Part shown: positions 23,896-32,178 of the stretch, piece after piece
Layout of the letters: each line of letters begins with the position of its first letter
Position numbering within the stretch: the stretch's first letter is position 1
Position numbers and translations under genes: made by a program
From: Streptomyces ardesiacus
GTDB taxonomy: Bacteria; Actinomycetota; Actinomycetes; Streptomycetales; Streptomycetaceae
Reading direction: 5' to 3'
Length of the DNA: 64,000 nt
Assembly (NCBI RefSeq): GCF_003112575.1
Contig: NZ_BEWC01000002.1
Location: forward strand, 1 to 64,000
Notes under the pieces: generated by a model
Seen by the model: the letters and a program-made list of their open reading frames with translations, nothing else
Databases searched by the model: none
What the model was told of the DNA's origin: nothing

Positions 23896-24888
23896 ATGAC
23901 GACGTACGGATCCTTTCCCGGCACCCGGCCCCGGCGGCTGAGGACCACCCCCGTGATGCGTCGGATGGTCGCCGAGACCCGGCTGCACCCCGCCGACTTC
24001 ATCCTCCCCGCCTTCGTCCGGGAGGGCGTGAGCGAGCCGGTGCCGATCGCGGCCATGCCCGGCGTCGTGCAGCACACCCGGGACACGCTGAAGAAGGCCG
24101 CCGCGGAGGCGGTGGAGGCCGGGATCTCCGGGATCATGCTCTTCGGGGTGCCGGAGGAGGGGAACAAGGACGCCCTCGGGACGGCCGGTACCGACCCCGA
24201 CGGGATCCTCCAGGTCGCGCTGCGCGACGTACGGGCCGAGGTCGGGGACGAGCTGCTCGTCATGTCCGACCTCTGCCTCGACGAGTTCACCGACCACGGG
24301 CACTGCGGGGTCCTCGACGACCAGGGGCGGGTCGACAACGACGCCACCCTGGAGCGGTACGCCGAGATGGCGCAGGTCCAGGCCGACGCGGGCGCCCATG
24401 TCGTGGGGCCCAGCGGGATGATGGACGGGCAGATCGGTGTCGTCCGTGATGCCCTCGACCAGATCGGGCGGGAGGACGTCGCGATCCTCGCGTACACCGC
24501 CAAGTACGCCTCCGCCTTCTACGGGCCCTTCCGCGAGGCCGTCGGCTCGTCGCTCAAGGGCGACCGGAAGACCTACCAGCAGGACGCCGCCAACGTGCGC
24601 GAGTCGCTGCGGGAGCTGGCGCTGGATCTGGAGGAGGGCGCCGACATGGTGATGGTCAAGCCGGCCGGGCCCTACCTCGACATCCTCGCCAAGGTCGCCG
24701 AGGCCAGCGACGTGCCCGTCGCCGCCTACCAGATCTCCGGCGAGTACTCGATGATCGAGGCCGCCGCCGAGAAGGGCTGGATCGACCGCGACCGGGCCGT
24801 CCTGGAGAGCCTCACCGGGATCAAGCGGGCGGGCGCGCGCAACATCCTGACGTACTGGGCGACCGAGGTCGCCCGCACGCTGCGCTGA
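23896..24888 (+). CDS. hemB: Delta-aminolevulinic acid dehydratase (porphobilinogen synthase)
   Basis: A 330-residue enzyme condensing two 5-aminolevulinates to porphobilinogen. Active-site lysines are K203 ([15 protein letters not shown]) and K255 ([12 protein letters not shown]). The metal-binding segment is [15 protein letters not shown]: Cys127 and Cys137 are kept but the middle zinc Cys is Asp129, a mixed version of the zinc (three Cys) and magnesium (no Cys) types. It lies about 6.8 kb downstream of the rex-hemACD operon and is not part of it. A hairpin lies between it and the convergent lipoprotein gene. Confidence 0.96.
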   Translation: MTTYGSFPGTRPRRLRTTPVMRRMVAETRLHPADFILPAFVREGVSEPVPIAAMPGVVQHTRDTLKKAAAEAVEAGISGIMLFGVPEEGNKDALGTAGTDPDGILQVALRDVRAEVGDELLVMSDLCLDEFTDHGHCGVLDDQGRVDNDATLERYAEMAQVQADAGAHVVGPSGMMDGQIGVVRDALDQIGREDVAILAYTAKYASAFYGPFREAVGSSLKGDRKTYQQDAANVRESLRELALDLEEGADMVMVKPAGPYLDILAKVAEASDVPVAAYQISGEYSMIEAAAEKGWIDRDRAVLESLTGIKRAGARNILTYWATEVARTLR

Positions 24889-24913
24889 GCGACCTGTGCC
24901 GGCCCTTCGTGCA

Positions 24914-24937
24914 GGGGGTCCGGGTGCGCGGACCCCT
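24914..24937. terminator. Terminator between hemB and the DUF4232 gene
   Basis: GGGGGTCCG (24914-24922) and CGGACCCCT (24929-24937), with a six-base loop, lie in the 49-base gap between these convergent genes. Confidence 0.75.
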
Positions 24938-25684
24938 TCAGTACTCGAGGGCGTTGGACACGTCGGTCTGCCAGTAGGTGACCATCAGCGCGGTGTCCAC
25001 GTACACGCCGCCCGAGGGCAGCGTGACCCGGGCGATGGAGCCGTCCTCGAAGGGGACGGTGAGGGCGGTCGTCGTGTAGCCGTTCTCGCCGCTGCCGTCG
25101 CCGGACGACAGGCGCACGCCCGCGTACCCCGACTCGCCGGGGGCCAGCGTCGTCAGCGACTGCGGCTTGCTGGACTCCGCGACCGGCGGCACCGCCTGGG
25201 CCTCGCCGAAGCGTGCCGCCGGGTACTGCGGCAGCGCACACGTCTTCGAGCCGGTGTTCGTGGCGGTCAGCAGCAGGTGGTTGATCGGGCGGGGGGCCTT
25301 GGCCGCGGTGATGCGGACGTCGCTCGCGGAGCACTTGCCGGGGAGGGCCGCGTCGGAGCCGCCGGAGCCCTTGCCGGAGCCGGAGTCCGAGCCCGACGCG
25401 TTGCCCTGCTTCCCGGCGGAGCCGTTCGACCCGGAGCCCGTGGAGCCGGTCTTCCCCGTGTCGCCCGTGTCACCCGTGGCTCCCGTGTCGCCCGTCTGAT
25501 GGGCGTCGCCCTTTGCGCCGCCCGCCGGCCGGCTGTCGTTCCCGTCCGCCGACGCGGAGGAGGAGGACTCGGGGGACGGGCTGCCCGTGAGTGCGTCGCC
25601 CTCGCAGGCCGTCAGGGAGAGCGCGGCCAGCGCGACCGTGGTCGCGGCGAACAGGCGGGTACGGGTGAGGCGGCGTGCGGACAT
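24938..25684 (-). CDS. DUF4232 lipoprotein with Gly-Thr-rich linker
   Basis: A 248-residue exported lipoprotein. The signal peptide ends in the lipobox LTAC (residues about 24-27). Residues 60-115 form a Gly/Thr/Ser-rich linker with collagen-like spacing (GDTGATGDTGDTGKTGSTG). The C-terminal domain (CSASDVRITAAKAPRP..., NTGSKTCALPQYPA) matches DUF4232, a conserved actinomycete extracellular domain with two cysteines. The function is unknown; the long linker suggests the domain is held away from the membrane, towards the cell wall. It is transcribed convergently with hemB and divergently from an HTH membrane protein gene. Confidence 0.85.
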   Translation of the reverse strand: MSARRLTRTRLFAATTVALAALSLTACEGDALTGSPSPESSSSASADGNDSRPAGGAKGDAHQTGDTGATGDTGDTGKTGSTGSGSNGSAGKQGNASGSDSGSGKGSGGSDAALPGKCSASDVRITAAKAPRPINHLLLTATNTGSKTCALPQYPAARFGEAQAVPPVAESSKPQSLTTLAPGESGYAGVRLSSGDGSGENGYTTTALTVPFEDGSIARVTLPSGGVYVDTALMVTYWQTDVSNALEY

Positions 25685-25896
25685 GGAAGTTCTCCTTCGG
25701 AAAAGGGGAGTTGGGGCGAGCCGCTCGACCGTTCACCGGGAGCGGCTGCTTTGATGACCACAGCTTGCGGTCGTGCTCGTCCCGGCCGCCAGCACGGGGG
25801 GAACATGCGGGACGATGGGACGCCAGGAACGCCCTGACCTGCGGGAACGGTGTCCTTCTGGGACGCGGTACGGGGATGCGAGAAGAGGGAGGAACG

Positions 25897-27300
25897 GTGG
25901 CGGGGGACGACTTCGCGGGACTGCTTCGGGAGCTGAAGGAGCGGTCCGGGCTCAGTTACGGGGCACTCGGCAAGCGGCTGCACATGAGCGGCTCGACCCT
26001 GCACCGGTACGTCAGCGGGGAGGTGGTCCCGGTCGAGTTCGCCCCCGTCGAACGCCTCGCCCGCGTGTGCCGGGCGACGCCCGAGGAACTGCTCGAACTG
26101 CACCGCCGCTGGATCCGCGCGGACGCGCTGCGGGGAGTGAAGAAGGGCGGGCCGGAAGGCGGCGGCGCCGGTGCCGAGGGCGCCCGGGGTGACGGGGGCT
26201 CCGGGGAGTCCGGGGGCGCGGACGGTGCCGACGGTGCGGTCGCGGAGGGCGCCCCGCGGGTACCGTCGGCACATCCGGCTCCGGCCGCAGCCCCCGCACC
26301 GCGGACTCCGTCGGCACCGGAGATTCCGTCGGCGCCGGACGCCCCGTCGGCCCAGGAGGCGCCGCCCGTCCTCGACACCCCCGCCCCGCCCCGCCGCCGG
26401 GTCCCGCGCGCCGCGCTCTACGCCGCGTCCGGGGTCGTCGCCGTCAGTGCCGCCGTGGCGCTCGTGGCCAACCTCGTCTCCAGCCCGGACGACGACGGCG
26501 GGCGCGGTCCCGCCGGGGCCGTCGCGCAGACCTCCACGCGGGTGTCCGGCACCGCCACCGGGTCGCCCTCACCGAGCGCGAGCGCCTCCCGGTCCGCCAC
26601 GGCCTCCCCGTCCGCGACCGCGTCGTCCCCGTCCGGGACCCCCTCCACGGCACCGTCGCGTCCGGGCACCGCCACGCCGGGCCGCAAGGCACCCGCCGAC
26701 GGGCCGCCGCTCACCGTGTCGACCACCCCGTACTACTGGGACCTCCCCTGCGACCACGCCTTCCTGGTCGACCGCAGCCCCAAGAACGTGCCGGAGCCGC
26801 CCCCGCTGCAGGGCGCCGTGGGATGGGCCGTCCCGCTCAAGGCGGTCTCCGCGAACCGGCAGATGGCCGTCCTCACCGTGCAGGGCACCGGCCCGGAGAC
26901 GGTCGTCCTGAACGACCTGCACGTCCGGGTGGTCAGCAGCGGGCAGCCGCTGGACTGGAACCAGTACGTGATGGGCAACGGCTGCGGCGGCCAGGTGGAC
27001 ACCAAGGCCTTCGACGTGTCGCTCGACCTGGGCACCCCGCCGGCGACGCCGATCGGCGGACAGCGCGACTTCCCCTACAGCGTCAGCGAGTCCGACCCCG
27101 AGGTGTTCTACGTCAACGCGCACACCAGCGGACACGACGTGAGCTGGTACCTGGAGCTGGAGTGGACCAGCGGCGGCCGGCACGGCACGACCCGCGTCGA
27201 CGACCACGGAAAGCCCTTCCGCACCAGCGCCTCCCGGGACGACTCCTACTACGCGTACCCCCTCGGCGGCCACGGCTGGGAGCTGGTCGAGGGCGGCTGA
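25897..27300 (+). CDS. Membrane-anchored XRE-type HTH protein with extracytoplasmic domain
   Basis: A 467-residue one-component-type protein. Residues 1-65 are a cytoplasmic HTH (LLRELKERSGLSYGALGKRL, TLHRYVSG). A Pro/Ala/Ser-rich linker follows, then one membrane helix at about 172-196 (AALYAASGVVAVSAAVALVAN), a second Ser/Thr/Pro linker, and an outer domain of about 200 residues (PYYWDLPCDHAFLVDRSP..., MGNGCGGQVDTKAFDVSLDL). I do not recognise the outer domain. The start is GTG 25897, with GGGAGGA ideally placed; ATG 25876 is an alternative. It is one of three such HTH-membrane proteins within 6 kb. Confidence 0.82.
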   Translation: MAGDDFAGLLRELKERSGLSYGALGKRLHMSGSTLHRYVSGEVVPVEFAPVERLARVCRATPEELLELHRRWIRADALRGVKKGGPEGGGAGAEGARGDGGSGESGGADGADGAVAEGAPRVPSAHPAPAAAPAPRTPSAPEIPSAPDAPSAQEAPPVLDTPAPPRRRVPRAALYAASGVVAVSAAVALVANLVSSPDDDGGRGPAGAVAQTSTRVSGTATGSPSPSASASRSATASPSATASSPSGTPSTAPSRPGTATPGRKAPADGPPLTVSTTPYYWDLPCDHAFLVDRSPKNVPEPPPLQGAVGWAVPLKAVSANRQMAVLTVQGTGPETVVLNDLHVRVVSSGQPLDWNQYVMGNGCGGQVDTKAFDVSLDLGTPPATPIGGQRDFPYSVSESDPEVFYVNAHTSGHDVSWYLELEWTSGGRHGTTRVDDHGKPFRTSASRDDSYYAYPLGGHGWELVEGG

Positions 27301-27426
27301 GCCGAGCGGGGGGGGCGCCCGCGGTCCGCGCGGCCGTCCCCGCGTACGGCACCACCGCGCCTCGCACGGGTGTCCGGATCGCGGAAAGCCGTGTGTAGGC
27401 GGCACGTACTTCTTTACGCTGCGCGC

Positions 27427-28677
27427 ATGACCGTGACTGAGACCGCGCCCGCCGCCCCCGCCGGGTCCGCCGCCGTGCCCGCTCCGCCGCCGTCCCTCGC
27501 CGCGCGGGTCCGCTCGGTCGGCGGTTCGCCCGTACGGGACATCCTCGCCGTCACCGCCCGCCCCGAGGTGATCAACTTCGCGGGCGGGCTGCCGGCCCCC
27601 GAGCTGTTCGACGCCGAGGGCATCGCCGCCGCGTACCGTGACGTGCTCGCGGAGGAGCCCGCGCGGGCCCTCCAGTACTCCACCACCGAGGGCGAGCCCA
27701 CCCTGCGGGCCGCGCTCGCCGCCCGCACCTCGGAGCGCGGGCTGGCCACCGACGCCGACGACGTCCTCGTCACGACCGGTTCGCAGCAGGCCCTGTCGCT
27801 GCTGGCCACCGCCCTGCTCGAACCCGGCGACACGGTCCTCGTCGAACGTCCGTGCTATCTGGCCGCGCTCCAGGCCTTCGGGTTCGCGGGTGCGCGCGTG
27901 GTGGCCGTGCCCGGGGACGAGGACGGGATCGACCCCGGGGCCCTGGAGGAGCTGGTGGTGCGCGAACGCCCCAGGCTGCTCTACACGGTCCCCACCTTCT
28001 CCAACCCCACCGGCCGCACCATGCCCGCCGCCCGCCGTGCCGCCGTCGCCGAGGTCGCCGGGCGGTGCGGGCTGTGGATCGTCGAGGACGATCCGTACGG
28101 CGAGCTGCGCTTCGAGGGCGAACGGGTGCCGTGGATCGCCTCCTACGAGGGCGCCCGGGACCGGACCGTGCTGCTGGGCTCCTTCTCCAAGGTCATGGCG
28201 CCCGGCCTGCGCCTGGGCTGGCTGCGGGCGCCCGCCGCGCTGCTCCGGGCGTGCGCGGTCGCCAAGCAGGCCGCCGACCTGCACACCCCGACCGTCAACC
28301 AGCTCGCCGCCGCCCGCTACCTCGCCGACCGGGACCTGGACACCCACGTCGCCCGCGTCGCCGCCGCCTACGGCACCCGCCGGGACGCCATGCTCGCGGG
28401 CCTCGCGGACGCGCTGCCGCAGGGGTCGCGGTGGACCCGCCCCGAGGGCGGCATGTTCCTGTGGGTCCGGCTGCCGGACGGCTACGACACCACCGCCCTG
28501 CTCCCCGACGTCGTCCGGCACGACGTCGCCTACGTCCCCGGCGCGCCCTTCCACGCCGACGAGCCCGACCGCGCCACGCTGCGGCTCTGCTACGTGACGC
28601 AGACCCCGGACGAGATCGCGGAGGGGCTGCGGAGGCTGGCGGAGGGGCTGGGACAGGCGGTGCGCCCGAGGGCCTAG
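27427..28677 (+). CDS. PLP-dependent class I/II aminotransferase
   Basis: A 416-residue fold-type I aminotransferase. Landmarks are INFAGGLPAPELF, the ALQYSTTEGEPTLR region, VTTGSQQALSLLA, YTVPTFSNPTGRTM, the VEDDPYGELRF block, and the PLP lysine in LGSFSKVMAPGLRLGW. It resembles 2-aminoadipate/valine-pyruvate type transaminases (LysN-like), and lacks the N-terminal HTH of MocR regulators. The amino donor and acceptor are unknown. It lies between the HTH-membrane gene and the N-acetyltransferase gene, with no overlap. Confidence 0.88.
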   Translation: MTVTETAPAAPAGSAAVPAPPPSLAARVRSVGGSPVRDILAVTARPEVINFAGGLPAPELFDAEGIAAAYRDVLAEEPARALQYSTTEGEPTLRAALAARTSERGLATDADDVLVTTGSQQALSLLATALLEPGDTVLVERPCYLAALQAFGFAGARVVAVPGDEDGIDPGALEELVVRERPRLLYTVPTFSNPTGRTMPAARRAAVAEVAGRCGLWIVEDDPYGELRFEGERVPWIASYEGARDRTVLLGSFSKVMAPGLRLGWLRAPAALLRACAVAKQAADLHTPTVNQLAAARYLADRDLDTHVARVAAAYGTRRDAMLAGLADALPQGSRWTRPEGGMFLWVRLPDGYDTTALLPDVVRHDVAYVPGAPFHADEPDRATLRLCYVTQTPDEIAEGLRRLAEGLGQAVRPRA

Positions 28678-28750
28678 GACCCGCGCCGGAGCCCGGGGCA
28701 GGTCCAACGGACGAGGGCGCGGGCGTCGGTGCCGCACGTACGGTGAGGGC

Positions 28751-29596
28751 ATGGCTGACAGCACACGGACGACGGCTCCCTTCTCCCTGGACGCCTACCT
28801 GGAACGCATCGGCTGGGAGGGCGCCCGCCGGCCCGACGCGGCCACGCTGGGCGGCGTGCAGCTCGCCCACCTGCGGGCCGTCCCCTTCGAGAACCTCGAC
28901 GCCCTGGGCGGCCGTGCCCCCTCCCTCGACCTGGCCGACCTGACGGCGAAGCTGGTCCACGGCCGCCGGCGCGGCGGGTACTGCTACGAGCACAACACGC
29001 TGTTCGCGGCGGCCCTGGAGGCGCTCGGCGTCCGGGTGACCCGGCTGACCGCACGGGTCGTCCTCGGCGCCGACCGCTTCGAGGACCGGCCGCGCACGCA
29101 CATGGCGCTGCTCGCCGAACTGCCCGGCGACCCGCGGCCGTACCTGGTCGACGTCGGCTTCGGCGCCCTCGGCTCGCTGCTGGCACCGGTGCCGCTGGTC
29201 GCGGACACCGAGTTCCACGACGCCGGACGCCGGCACCGGCTGGTGCACGCGCCGCAGCGGGGCCCCTTGGAGACATGGGTGCTGCAGGCGTACGCCGCGG
29301 ACGGCTGGCAGGCGCAGTACGCGTTCACCGTGGAGCCGTTCGAGCCGGCCGACTACGAGGTGATCAACTGGCACGTCGCCACGAACCCGCGTTCCCCCTT
29401 CTCCCGCCGCCCCTACGTCCAGCGCCTCGCCCCGGACGCCCACCTGCTCCTGGACGGCGACCGGCTCACCGTGACGCACACCGCCGACGGCACGGTCACC
29501 GAGCGGAAGCTGTCCGACGAGGCGGAGGCCCGCCGGGTGCTGGCGGAGGAGTTCGGCATCGACGCCCCCGAGGGGCTGACGCTGCTCGGGGACTGA
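28751..29596 (+). CDS. nat: Arylamine N-acetyltransferase
   Basis: A 281-residue NAT. The catalytic triad is visible: Cys78 (RGGYCYEHN), His117 (RPRTHMALL) and Asp134 (YLVDVGFG). The family transfers acetyl or other acyl groups from CoA to arylamines and, in biosynthetic relatives, to ansamycin amide-closing substrates. There is no polyketide cluster nearby, so a detoxification or general acyl-transfer role is more likely. It ends 20 bases before the convergent DUF2690 gene. Confidence 0.92.
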   Translation: MADSTRTTAPFSLDAYLERIGWEGARRPDAATLGGVQLAHLRAVPFENLDALGGRAPSLDLADLTAKLVHGRRRGGYCYEHNTLFAAALEALGVRVTRLTARVVLGADRFEDRPRTHMALLAELPGDPRPYLVDVGFGALGSLLAPVPLVADTEFHDAGRRHRLVHAPQRGPLETWVLQAYAADGWQAQYAFTVEPFEPADYEVINWHVATNPRSPFSRRPYVQRLAPDAHLLLDGDRLTVTHTADGTVTERKLSDEAEARRVLAEEFGIDAPEGLTLLGD

Positions 29597-29615
29597 CGCC
29601 GCCGGGGGCTCGCCG

Positions 29616-30521
29616 CTACCGGGGCGGGGACGACCGGGCGGCGCCGTGCACGCGGGCGTCGACGCACTCCCGCTCGGCGTGGGCCGACGCCGACCGGAAG
29701 CAGGCCCGGACGACGGCCCCGGGCCGGGCCGCGGTCATGACCGTGTAGACGTAGGACTCCGTGTCGACCTCGTCCTCGGTCTGCGCCCGCCGGGTCGGGC
29801 CGCCCGCCGTCATCTCCAGCCGGTCCCCGACCCGCGTCCCCCACATCCGGGCCCAGCCGGCCTCGCACCCGGGGCTGTAGCGCACCTCCACCCGGGCCCC
29901 CGTGGTGGTGCGCTCGGTGGTGAGGGTGTCGGGGCCGGCTCCGCAGTACATCTGCATCGGGTCCTGGCCCTCGCAGGCGGCGCCCCGGCAGCGGGGGCCG
30001 GGCGCGGCCGGTGCGGCGGAGGGCGACGCCTGGGCCTTCCGGTCGCCCTGCCGGTGCGGCAGCAGCAGGAACGCCGAGAGGGCGCTGCCGGCGGCGAGGG
30101 CGCACACCGAGGCGAGCACCGTCACCAGGCGCCCGTGGCGCAGGGGCGGCCGGGCCGGGAGCCCGGGAGGCCGTTGGGGCGGCCCCGGTTCCGGCGGCGG
30201 TGCCGCCGGCGCGGATGCGGGTCCTGGCGGTTCCGGTTCCGCGGGTGCCGGTTCCGTGCGGGGCGGGGCGGCCCGCGCCGCACGGTTGCTCCACTCCGCC
30301 TCCGCGATCTCCCACAGGGCCAGCAGCCGCCCCTCCGGTTCCCGGGCGAGCCGGCACAGGTCCCGCACGGCCCGGCGCGGCGGCACGGCCTTGCCGTTGA
30401 GGTAGCGCTCCCAGGACGACTTGCTGTACGGGGTGCGCTCCGCGAGCGCCGCCAGGCTCAGGCCCGTACGGGTGCGCAACTCCCGCAGTGCCGTGGTCAG
30501 CCGCTCGCGTTCCGGCGTCAC
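29616..30521 (-). CDS. Membrane-anchored XRE HTH protein with DUF2690 domain
   Basis: A 301-residue protein. Residues 1-75 are a cytoplasmic XRE-like HTH (LRELRTRTGLSLAALAERTPYSKSSWERYLNG). A Pro-rich linker and one membrane segment near residues 140-165 (VTVLASVCALAAGSALSAFLL) follow. The outer domain (RCRGAACEGQDPMQMYCGAG, VEVRYSPGCEAGWARMWG) matches DUF2690, a Cys-rich secreted Streptomyces domain with four conserved cysteines. The role is unknown; the layout suggests surface sensing linked to transcription. Its GTG start overlaps the stop of the next upstream gene on the strand, so it is coupled to the peptidoglycan-binding HTH protein. Confidence 0.85.
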   Translation of the reverse strand: MTPERERLTTALRELRTRTGLSLAALAERTPYSKSSWERYLNGKAVPPRRAVRDLCRLAREPEGRLLALWEIAEAEWSNRAARAAPPRTEPAPAEPEPPGPASAPAAPPPEPGPPQRPPGLPARPPLRHGRLVTVLASVCALAAGSALSAFLLLPHRQGDRKAQASPSAAPAAPGPRCRGAACEGQDPMQMYCGAGPDTLTTERTTTGARVEVRYSPGCEAGWARMWGTRVGDRLEMTAGGPTRRAQTEDEVDTESYVYTVMTAARPGAVVRACFRSASAHAERECVDARVHGAARSSPPR

Positions 30522-31357
30522 GTCGGCGCCTTCCCCCGCAGCGCCCTCCAGGTGTGCGGACCGACGATGCCGTCCACGACGAGTCCGTTGCGCTTCTGGA
30601 CGCGCTTGACCGCGCGCTGCGTCAACGGGCCGAAGATGCCGTCGATCTCCCCCGGGGACAGCCCCGCCCGCTGCAGCAGGCACTGCACCTCGGCCACCTC
30701 GGGACCGGCCTCGCCGTAGGCCACGATGGCCTCCCCGGTGCGGCTGTTGCCCGCGTACCAGCGGCCGTCGGTCTCCTCCATCCGGCAGGTGTACGCGGCC
30801 GGCGAGCCGGACGCCGACGCGGTGACCCGGGCCGGGCCCGCCGTCGTCGCACCGACCGCCCTGCCGTCGTCGTCGGAGCCGGAGGTGCCGGTGAACCGCA
30901 CGGCCAGCAGGACGGCGGCGGCAAGGGCCAGGACCAGGACCGCCGCACCCGCCGTCACGGCGAAGCGCGGGAGACGCCCCTCGGGCTCCCCGCCACGGGG
31001 CGGCACGGGCGCGGCGCCGTCCGTCGCTCCCCCCGCGCCGTCCGCCCCGGTCGCCGCCGCCCCCGGCCGGTCGCCGACGCCGCCTCGGGTCCGCGCCCAG
31101 TGCGCGGCCGCGACCTCGTGCAGGGCGAGCAGCCGGGTCGGGTCCTCACCGGTGATCCGCGCCATCGCCTCGACGGCGTCCCGGGGCGGCAGCGACCGCC
31201 CGCCGAGATAGCGCTCCCACGACTTGGCGCTGTACCCCGTCTTCGCGGCCAGTTGCCGCATGCTCAGTCCGCCGTGGTCCTTCAGCCCCCGTAATCGCAC
31301 GACCAACCGGGCCACGCGCGGGTCGAGTTCGGCGGGCAGCTCTTTCCAACGCGACAT
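30518..31357 (-). CDS. Membrane-anchored XRE HTH protein with peptidoglycan-binding domain
   Basis: A 279-residue protein from ATG 31357 (GGGGGA ribosome site). The cytoplasmic HTH is LSMRQLAAKTGYSAKSWERYLGGRSLPPRDAVE. One membrane segment lies near residues 150-170 (AVLVLALAAAVLLAVRF). The C-terminal domain (GPEVAEVQCLLQRAGL, DGIFGPLTQRAVKRVQK, DGIVGPHTWRAL) is a PG_binding_1-type three-helix fold, presumably outside the cell. It is first in a two-gene operon with the DUF2690 protein and is divergent from a secreted peptidoglycan-binding protein. A cell-wall-sensing regulator is a plausible inference. Confidence 0.87.
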   Translation of the reverse strand: MSRWKELPAELDPRVARLVVRLRGLKDHGGLSMRQLAAKTGYSAKSWERYLGGRSLPPRDAVEAMARITGEDPTRLLALHEVAAAHWARTRGGVGDRPGAAATGADGAGGATDGAAPVPPRGGEPEGRLPRFAVTAGAAVLVLALAAAVLLAVRFTGTSGSDDDGRAVGATTAGPARVTASASGSPAAYTCRMEETDGRWYAGNSRTGEAIVAYGEAGPEVAEVQCLLQRAGLSPGEIDGIFGPLTQRAVKRVQKRNGLVVDGIVGPHTWRALRGKAPT

Positions 31358-31644
31358 GTTCCCCCACTCGCGTCCGGGTTCGCCGGTCAAGGTCCCGTTC
31401 CCCGGGCCTCATTCTGCATCAGCGGCACGGCACCCACCCGGCCATGGTTCTCCTGTTCGTACGGAATCGGCCACCGTCCGCACCCCGGGGCGTCCCGCCG
31501 TGCCGTCTCCCCGCGCGGCATCCCCGCAGGTCGGAGGGCGGGACGTCCCGCGTGCACGTCAGGTGGGCGGCAACCGTCGCCAGGCGTGCCGCCCAGGCCG
31601 CAGGATCGTCGTCGACAGCACCGCGAACGCATCGGAGGGAAACC

Positions 31645-32094
31645 ATGCGCGCTTTGACCAGGGCACTCGTGAGTGTGAGCACCGCGGCCGGGATCGCCGT
31701 CGGCTCACTGGCGGTGGCGGCCACCGCGACGGCCGCGCCCGCGCCGGCCCGGCAGCAGACGGTGAGCGCCGGGGCGGTGTCCGTGCTCGCCGTGAACAAC
31801 CTGGGGCTGGACACCCGGCACGCCAAGAACTGGCAGTGCTACCTGAAGTTCATGGGCTACAACCCCGGCTCGTCCGACGGGCTGCTGGGCACCAACAGCT
31901 GGAAGGCGGGGCAGCGCCTGTTCGCGTCCGAGGGGTTCTACCCCAAGGACGAGATCGACGGAATCGTCGGCCCCAAGACGATCCGGGGACTGCAGCGCTA
32001 CCTGAACGCCCACGGCTACAACGCCGGCACGGCCGACGGGATCGCCGGGCCGCAGACCAAGGCGGCGTTCTGGGAGTTCAACGAGACCTGCTGA
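31645..32094 (+). CDS. Secreted peptidoglycan-binding-fold protein
   Basis: A 149-residue secreted protein: a signal peptide at residues 1-31 (RALTRALVSVSTAAGIAVGS, cleavage near ATAAPA), then two peptidoglycan_binding_1-like repeats, the first around CYLKFMGYNPGSSDGLLGTN and the second around GLQRYLNAHGYNAGTADGIA. No catalytic domain is attached, so it is probably a wall-binding or wall-sensing ligand rather than an enzyme. It is divergent from the HTH protein with the same kind of domain. The start ATG 31645 follows GGAGGGA. A strong hairpin follows the stop. Confidence 0.87.
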   Translation: MRALTRALVSVSTAAGIAVGSLAVAATATAAPAPARQQTVSAGAVSVLAVNNLGLDTRHAKNWQCYLKFMGYNPGSSDGLLGTNSWKAGQRLFASEGFYPKDEIDGIVGPKTIRGLQRYLNAHGYNAGTADGIAGPQTKAAFWEFNETC

Positions 32095-32121
32095 GCCGGA
32101 CCCCGGCACCGCACCACCGGG

Positions 32122-32159
32122 CGCGGCCCGTCCTCCCACGGGGGAGAGGACGGGCCGCG
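32122..32159. terminator. Terminator between the secreted PG-binding gene and argS
   Basis: CGCGGCCCGTCCTC (32122-32135) pairs exactly with GAGGACGGGCCGCG (32146-32159). It lies between convergent genes and may act in both directions. Confidence 0.9.
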
Positions 32160-32178
32160 TGCCGTGGCGCGGCGGTGC

